Positions 15,144 through 18,762 of a stretch of 18,762 nt of DNA are shown piece by piece. Source of the stretch: Solimonas sp964507195 (GTDB taxonomy: Bacteria; Pseudomonadota; Gammaproteobacteria; Nevskiales; Nevskiaceae); assembly GCA_964507195.1 (NCBI GenBank), contig CAZDPA010000069.1, forward strand, positions 1 to 18,762, given 5' to 3'. The notes under the pieces are model-generated. The model ran no database searches. It was not told where the DNA came from and saw nothing but the letters and a program-made list of their open reading frames with translations. The position numbers and the translations under genes were made by a program. The number at the start of each line of letters is the position of its first letter. The first letter of the stretch is position 1.

Positions 15144-15634
15144 AAGACCTCATGGATAGCGCACTGGCCTGGCTGCGCGCTCTTGCGCCACGTGAACGCG
15201 TGATGGTGCTGCTGTGCGCCGCCGTCGTCATGCTGACGCTGGTCTACGTGGCCGGCTGGAAGCCGCTCGTCGATGCACACCAGCGCCGCGAAGCAGCTCT
15301 GGAACGTGCGCGCGGTATTGCGACGCGCATCGAGCAGGCTGCAGCGGAAATCAAGGCATCGGGACCGGCGCGAGCCGTCGACAGCACCACATCACTGCTC
15401 GCTGCGGTCGACCAGACCAGCCGCTCGCCCACGCTCGGCAAGACACCCTCACGCGTGCAGCCGGAGGGAGAGAAGGAAGTCAAAGTCTGGATTGACGATG
15501 TTCCATTCGACAATCTGCTCCGCTGGTTGCAGGAGCTCGAACAGAAGTATGGGATCAGCACCAGCAGCGCCGAAATCGAACGCAGCAGCGCACCCGGGTT
15601 AGTCAATGTGCGCGTGACCCTGGTGCGCGCCTGA
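15140..15634 (+). CDS. gspM: Type II secretion inner-membrane protein GspM
   Basis: GspM pairs with GspL in the assembly platform. It has 164 residues. APRERVMVLL (16-25) leads into the single transmembrane helix (about 21-38), followed by a coiled-coil-like stretch and a small periplasmic domain ending in LVNVRVTLVRA. The family is poorly conserved, but the RERV motif, topology and position between gspL and gspN are convincing. Confidence 0.92.
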   Translation: MKDLMDSALAWLRALAPRERVMVLLCAAVVMLTLVYVAGWKPLVDAHQRREAALERARGIATRIEQAAAEIKASGPARAVDSTTSLLAAVDQTSRSPTLGKTPSRVQPEGEKEVKVWIDDVPFDNLLRWLQELEQKYGISTSSAEIERSSAPGLVNVRVTLVRA

Positions 15635-15642
15635 ATACCACC

Positions 15643-16536
15643 ATGAAACCTCGTTACCTGATTCTGGCCGGAACCCTGACGTTTCTTGCCGGTGTGTTGA
15701 TCCAGGCGCCGGCCGCGCTGATCTACGCATGGGTTGCACCGGAGGCCCAGATCCCGATCGGACTGATCGGCATCACCGGCACCTTGACGCATGGCAAGGC
15801 GGCGCAGGCCCGTTATGCCAACCAGGTCCTGATTGCTGAAGTCGACTGGAAGCTGCGGCCACTGAACCTGCTGATGGCACAGCTTCGCTACCGGCTGCAC
15901 AGCGACAAGGCACCACTGATCCTTGACGGCGAGATATCGCAGGGTTTCGGCGGCACCGGCTTTCATCAGGTGAAAGCGACTGGCGAGCTGCATGCGCTGG
16001 CCGCGGCTGCAGGCCAGGCCTTTGTGCCCGTCAACGGCACCCTGGATCTGGATCTGATCTCGCTGCAACTGCGCGATAACTGGCCGATGTCAGCTGACGG
16101 CATCGTCCAGCTCAACGGTATCGCGTGGATTCTGGGCAAGGAACCGGTGCCGCTGGGCGACTACCAGGCGCAGGTTCGCACCGAAGGCGATCAAATCATC
16201 GCCCAGATCAACACCCGAAGCGGCAGCGTGGAAATCGGCGGCGAGGCGCGGTTGAAGACGACCGATCGCAGTTACAACTACTCGCTCAGGCTGAAACCCA
16301 AAGCTGACGCGCCTGCGATGATCGCCAATTTGGTTAAGCAGCTCGGTGTCGCTGATTCTGCCGGGTTCTTTCACTTGAACAGCGCTGATCCCAGCAAATC
16401 CCCGAGTCAACCCCAGCCGATAGCACCTGCCGCAACTCCAACACCTTCGCCCAAGAAAGTAAGCCCAGCTTTTCCCGCCCCTATGCCATCATCCCTCGGT
16501 AATCTTCCCAGACCTCCAGACAGTGATTTCCCATAG
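15643..16536 (+). CDS. gspN: Type II secretion protein GspN
   Basis: GspN is an accessory T2SS protein found in only some systems; its XpsN relative is reported to interact with the platform. It has 297 residues. An N-terminal membrane anchor (about 5-31) is followed by the family segment LIGITGTLTHGKA and a beta-rich periplasmic domain. The last 50 or so residues are Pro/Ser-rich and end PPDSDFP, nearly the same as the end of GspJ. The secretin gene gspD, which follows gspN in Xanthomonas xps clusters, is missing here. A Nudix gene overlaps its end by 14 bases instead. Confidence 0.88.
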   Translation: MKPRYLILAGTLTFLAGVLIQAPAALIYAWVAPEAQIPIGLIGITGTLTHGKAAQARYANQVLIAEVDWKLRPLNLLMAQLRYRLHSDKAPLILDGEISQGFGGTGFHQVKATGELHALAAAAGQAFVPVNGTLDLDLISLQLRDNWPMSADGIVQLNGIAWILGKEPVPLGDYQAQVRTEGDQIIAQINTRSGSVEIGGEARLKTTDRSYNYSLRLKPKADAPAMIANLVKQLGVADSAGFFHLNSADPSKSPSQPQPIAPAATPTPSPKKVSPAFPAPMPSSLGNLPRPPDSDFP

Positions 16537-16996
16537 ATCACCGAACCGTCACGTCGCTTGGTCTCCCCATGTCGTTGTCGCCTGCATCGTTGAACGCGAT
16601 GGCCGTTTCCTGATGGTCGAGGAGCAGATCAGCGGCGCGCTGCGCCTGAATCAGCCCGCGGGTCACTGGGAAAAGGGCGAGACGCTGGTCGAAGGTGCGA
16701 TTCGCGAGGCCTTGGAAGAAACCCGCTGGCAGGTTTTGCCAACGCAGGTGCTTGGTCTCTACCACCACGATCCGGTCGACCTGCATTACGGCTTCCTGCG
16801 GGTGGCGTTTGTCGCCACTGCAGAGCGCGAACACACCGAACGCAAACTGGATGACGGCATCGAACGCGCGCTGTGGATGAGCCGCGACGAGATTGCCGCA
16901 AGCGTGGCGATACACCGCAGTCCGATGGTGCTGCGCTGCGTGGATGATTACCTGTCCGGCACGCGGTATCCGCTGGATCTGATCGCGCACCTGTAG
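16523..16996 (+). CDS. nudJ: Nudix hydrolase, NudJ-type
   Basis: NudJ hydrolyses nucleoside di- and triphosphates, and in E. coli hydroxymethylpyrimidine diphosphate. It has 157 residues. The N-terminus WSPHVVVACIVERDGRFLMVEE and NQPAGHWEKGETLVEGAIRE match NudJ. The Nudix box reads G-x5-E-x7-REALEETRW: the catalytic Glu residues are all present but the usual Gly near its end is Arg. The GTG at 16523 is the only sensible start and lies inside gspN. It is followed after 11 bases by mnmA; nudJ-mnmA is a conserved pair. Confidence 0.9.
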   Translation: MISHRSPNRHVAWSPHVVVACIVERDGRFLMVEEQISGALRLNQPAGHWEKGETLVEGAIREALEETRWQVLPTQVLGLYHHDPVDLHYGFLRVAFVATAEREHTERKLDDGIERALWMSRDEIAASVAIHRSPMVLRCVDDYLSGTRYPLDLIAHL

Positions 16997-17007
16997 CGAG
17001 CCAGAAT

Positions 17008-18096
17008 ATGCACGTCATCGTCGGCATGTCCGGCGGCGTTGATTCATCGGTCAGCGCTTACCTGTTGAAGGAACAGGGCTACCGCGTGTCCGGCCTCTTC
17101 ATGGTCAACTGGACCGAGGACGAAGAGGCCTATTGCAGCGCCGCCGAAGACTTCCAGGATGCGCGGCGCGTCTGCGAGGAGCTCGACATTCCGCTGCACC
17201 GCGTGGATTTCTCGCGCGAGTACCGCGAACGCGTGTTCACCCAGTTCCTCGCCGACTACGCGGCCGGCAAGACACCGAATCCGGACGTGCTGTGCAATCG
17301 CGAGGTGAAGTTCCTGCCATTTCGCGAGTACGCGCTGCGCCTGGGCGCGGATTGCATCGCGACCGGCCACTACGCCCAGATCGAACAGCGCGATGATGGC
17401 CCGGCACTGCTGCGCGCAGTGGACGAGAACAAGGACCAGACCTACTTCCTCGGTGCGGTAAATCACGCGCACTTGCGTCAGGTGCTGTTCCCGGTTGGCG
17501 GCCTGCCCAAGCCACAGGTGCGCGAGATCGCACAGCGCGCCGGCCTGCCCGTGCACACGAAGAAGGATTCCACCGGCATCTGCTTCATCGGTGAACGCGA
17601 GTTCCGCGACTTCCTGTCGCGCTACCTGACGCCCGAGCCCGGCCCGATCGTCGACGACAGCGGCAAACCGATCGGCAAGCACACTGGCCTGATGCACTAC
17701 ACGCTCGGCCAGCGCCGCGGCCTCGGCATCGGTGGCACCCGCGGCGGCAGGGAAGCGCCGTGGTTCGTTGTCGGCAAGGACCGTGCGAGCAACACACTGA
17801 TCGCCTCGCAGGACGAAGCGCATCCGCGCTTGCTGGCAGTCAGCCTGCTGACCGGCACGTTCAACTGGCTTGCGCCGCAGCCGGCTGACGGCGCACCGCT
17901 GCATGCACGCATCCGTCACCGCCAGACGCTGCAGGCCTGCACGATCCATCACCATGGCGAGGCCGTGGAAGTGCGCTTCGAAACGCCGCAGCGCGCGGCG
18001 GTCGCCGGCCAGTTCTGCGCCCTCTACGCAGGGGAGCGCTGTCTCGGCGGCGGCGAAATTGCCGAGGTCACCGATCTGCGAGCGATTCGCAACTAG
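17008..18096 (+). CDS. mnmA: tRNA 2-thiouridine(34) synthase
   Basis: MnmA adds sulfur to wobble uridine 34 of the Lys, Glu and Gln tRNAs, using ATP and persulfide sulfur from the Tus relay. It has 362 residues. It shows the PP-loop SGGVDSS (8-14), C96 in NPDVLCNREVKF and C192 in STGICFIGER, the two catalytic cysteines. FMVNWTEDEEAYC, TGHYAQI, HTLGQR-like YTLGQRRGLGIGG and the terminal CLGGGEI are canonical. It starts 11 bases after nudJ. The hflD and purB genes that often follow are absent; acnA follows after its own promoter. Confidence 0.97.
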   Translation: MHVIVGMSGGVDSSVSAYLLKEQGYRVSGLFMVNWTEDEEAYCSAAEDFQDARRVCEELDIPLHRVDFSREYRERVFTQFLADYAAGKTPNPDVLCNREVKFLPFREYALRLGADCIATGHYAQIEQRDDGPALLRAVDENKDQTYFLGAVNHAHLRQVLFPVGGLPKPQVREIAQRAGLPVHTKKDSTGICFIGEREFRDFLSRYLTPEPGPIVDDSGKPIGKHTGLMHYTLGQRRGLGIGGTRGGREAPWFVVGKDRASNTLIASQDEAHPRLLAVSLLTGTFNWLAPQPADGAPLHARIRHRQTLQACTIHHHGEAVEVRFETPQRAAVAGQFCALYAGERCLGGGEIAEVTDLRAIRN

Positions 18097-18193
18097 TGGC
18101 GCGCAGCAGAGGCATCGCTAGCGCCAAGCAGCTGGCATTCGCGCGTGGTGACTCCAGTCGTCTGACCGCGTAGATGGGGTACTTGCGCACTGA

Positions 18194-18217
18194 AAAGGCG
18201 CACACTGCAGCGCCTTT
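18194..18217 (+). terminator. Candidate terminator after mnmA
   Basis: AAAGGCG (18194-18200) pairs with CGCCTTT (18211-18217) around a 10-base loop, about 100 bases after the mnmA stop. The following bases (CTGATC) are not a U-run, though the stem itself ends in TTT. It is plausible as a weak terminator isolating acnA from the upstream operon. Another possible stem (18097-18102 with 18121-18126) sits directly after the mnmA stop. Confidence 0.4.
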
Positions 18218-18256
18218 CTGATCGCAGCAGAAGCCAATACGACTCACCTTTTCCGC

Positions 18257-18262
18257 TATAAT
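18257..18262 (+). promoter_or_regulatory. acnA promoter, perfect -10 TATAAT
   Basis: A perfect TATAAT lies 71 bases before the acnA ATG. The -35 position at 17-base spacing reads CCAATA and is weak, which may mean dependence on an activator. I see no clear operator. Confidence 0.55.
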
Positions 18263-18333
18263 TTCGCGCCGTTTTCGCCCGCCTTTCGCGCGCAAAACCG
18301 CTGACCTCAAGCCACTGCCGGGAGTTTCTAGCC

Positions 18334-18762
18334 ATGACGGACAGCTACAAAGCGAAGTCCACGCTCAACGTTGGTTCCAAGACCTACAGCTACTACAGCC
18401 TCAAGGCCCTCGAACCGACTTTCAATACTGCCCGTCTGCCCTACTCCTACAAGATTCTCCTCGAGAATCTGTTGCGGCACGAGGATGGCATCAACACCAC
18501 CAAGGTGGAAATCGACGCACTGGCCGGGGCCAACCTCGCCAAGCTGCCGTCCAAGGACATCAACTTCACGCCGGCGCGCGTGATCCTGCAGGACTTCACC
18601 GGCGTGCCCTGCGTCGTCGACCTCGCCGCGATGCGCGACGCGATCAAGACGCTCGGTGGCGATGCGGCCAAGGTCAATCCGCTGTGCCCGGTGGAACTGG
18701 TCATCGACCACTCGGTGATGATCGACCATTACGGCTCGAAGGACGCCCTCGATCTCAACGCC
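18334..18762 (+). CDS. acnA: Aconitate hydratase AcnA (5' part)
   Basis: Aconitase A isomerises citrate to isocitrate in the TCA cycle with a [4Fe-4S] cluster. Only 143 codons are in the window; the gene runs off the right edge. The N-terminus fits AcnA: YYSLKALE, the LPYSYKILLENLLRHEDG segment, PARVILQDFTGVPCVVDLAAMRDA and ELVIDHSVMIDHYG. The cluster-binding cysteines lie further on and cannot be seen. The start is an ATG with GGGAG nine bases upstream. It has its own promoter with a perfect -10 box. Confidence 0.95.
   Translation, partial: MTDSYKAKSTLNVGSKTYSYYSLKALEPTFNTARLPYSYKILLENLLRHEDGINTTKVEIDALAGANLAKLPSKDINFTPARVILQDFTGVPCVVDLAAMRDAIKTLGGDAAKVNPLCPVELVIDHSVMIDHYGSKDALDLNA

Overview
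The window is GC-rich and densely packed chromosomal DNA. Gene content and order point to a gammaproteobacterium, probably on the Xanthomonadales/Nevskiales side: fabD-fabG-acpP-fabF followed by pabB-pabC-mltG-tmk-holB-pilZ, a PilZ of the Pseudomonas/Xanthomonas pilus type, and a T2SS pseudopilin operon that includes gspN. The lineage is inferred from gene order and protein character, not from a search. I see no insertion sequence, phage gene, CRISPR array, tRNA or rRNA.

Layout. Positions 1-33 may be the tail of an upstream gene ending in a 12-bp hairpin. A plus-strand gene for a protein with two cyclic-nucleotide-binding domains and a rhodanese domain follows (117-1166). It converges on a long minus-strand operon read from 10624 down to 1199: rrtA (rhombosortase), fabD, fabG, acpP, fabF, pabB, pabC, mltG, tmk, holB, pilZ. 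This block couples fatty-acid elongation, the p-aminobenzoate branch of folate synthesis, peptidoglycan cleavage, dTMP supply, the clamp loader and pilus assembly. The last six genes mostly overlap by 1-4 bases, so they are probably translationally coupled. Hairpins and spacers set acpP apart from its neighbours.

Diverging from rrtA across 52 bp is a plus-strand type II secretion operon, gspG-H-I-J-K-L-M-N (10677-16536). It encodes the major pseudopilin, the four minor pseudopilins, the inner-membrane platform proteins L and M, and N. The genes for the secretin, ATPase, platform protein F and GspC are not in the window. gspN overlaps a NudJ-type Nudix hydrolase gene, followed by mnmA (tRNA 2-thiouridylase), a weak terminator, a promoter with a perfect -10 box and the first 143 codons of aconitase acnA, cut by the window end.

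What stands out. The rhombosortase gene sits back-to-back with the T2SS operon and overlaps fabD, where plsX-fabH would usually lie. Rhombosortases process GlyGly-CTERM proteins exported by T2SS, so the two divergent units plausibly belong to one surface-protein pathway. Other points are a 160-bp palindrome-bearing spacer between gspI and gspJ, a near-identical C-terminal tail on GspJ and GspN, stop codons placed in the loops of perfect hairpins, and a PabB with Ala where E. coli has its nucleophilic Lys. Most of the window is otherwise well-known housekeeping and secretion genes.
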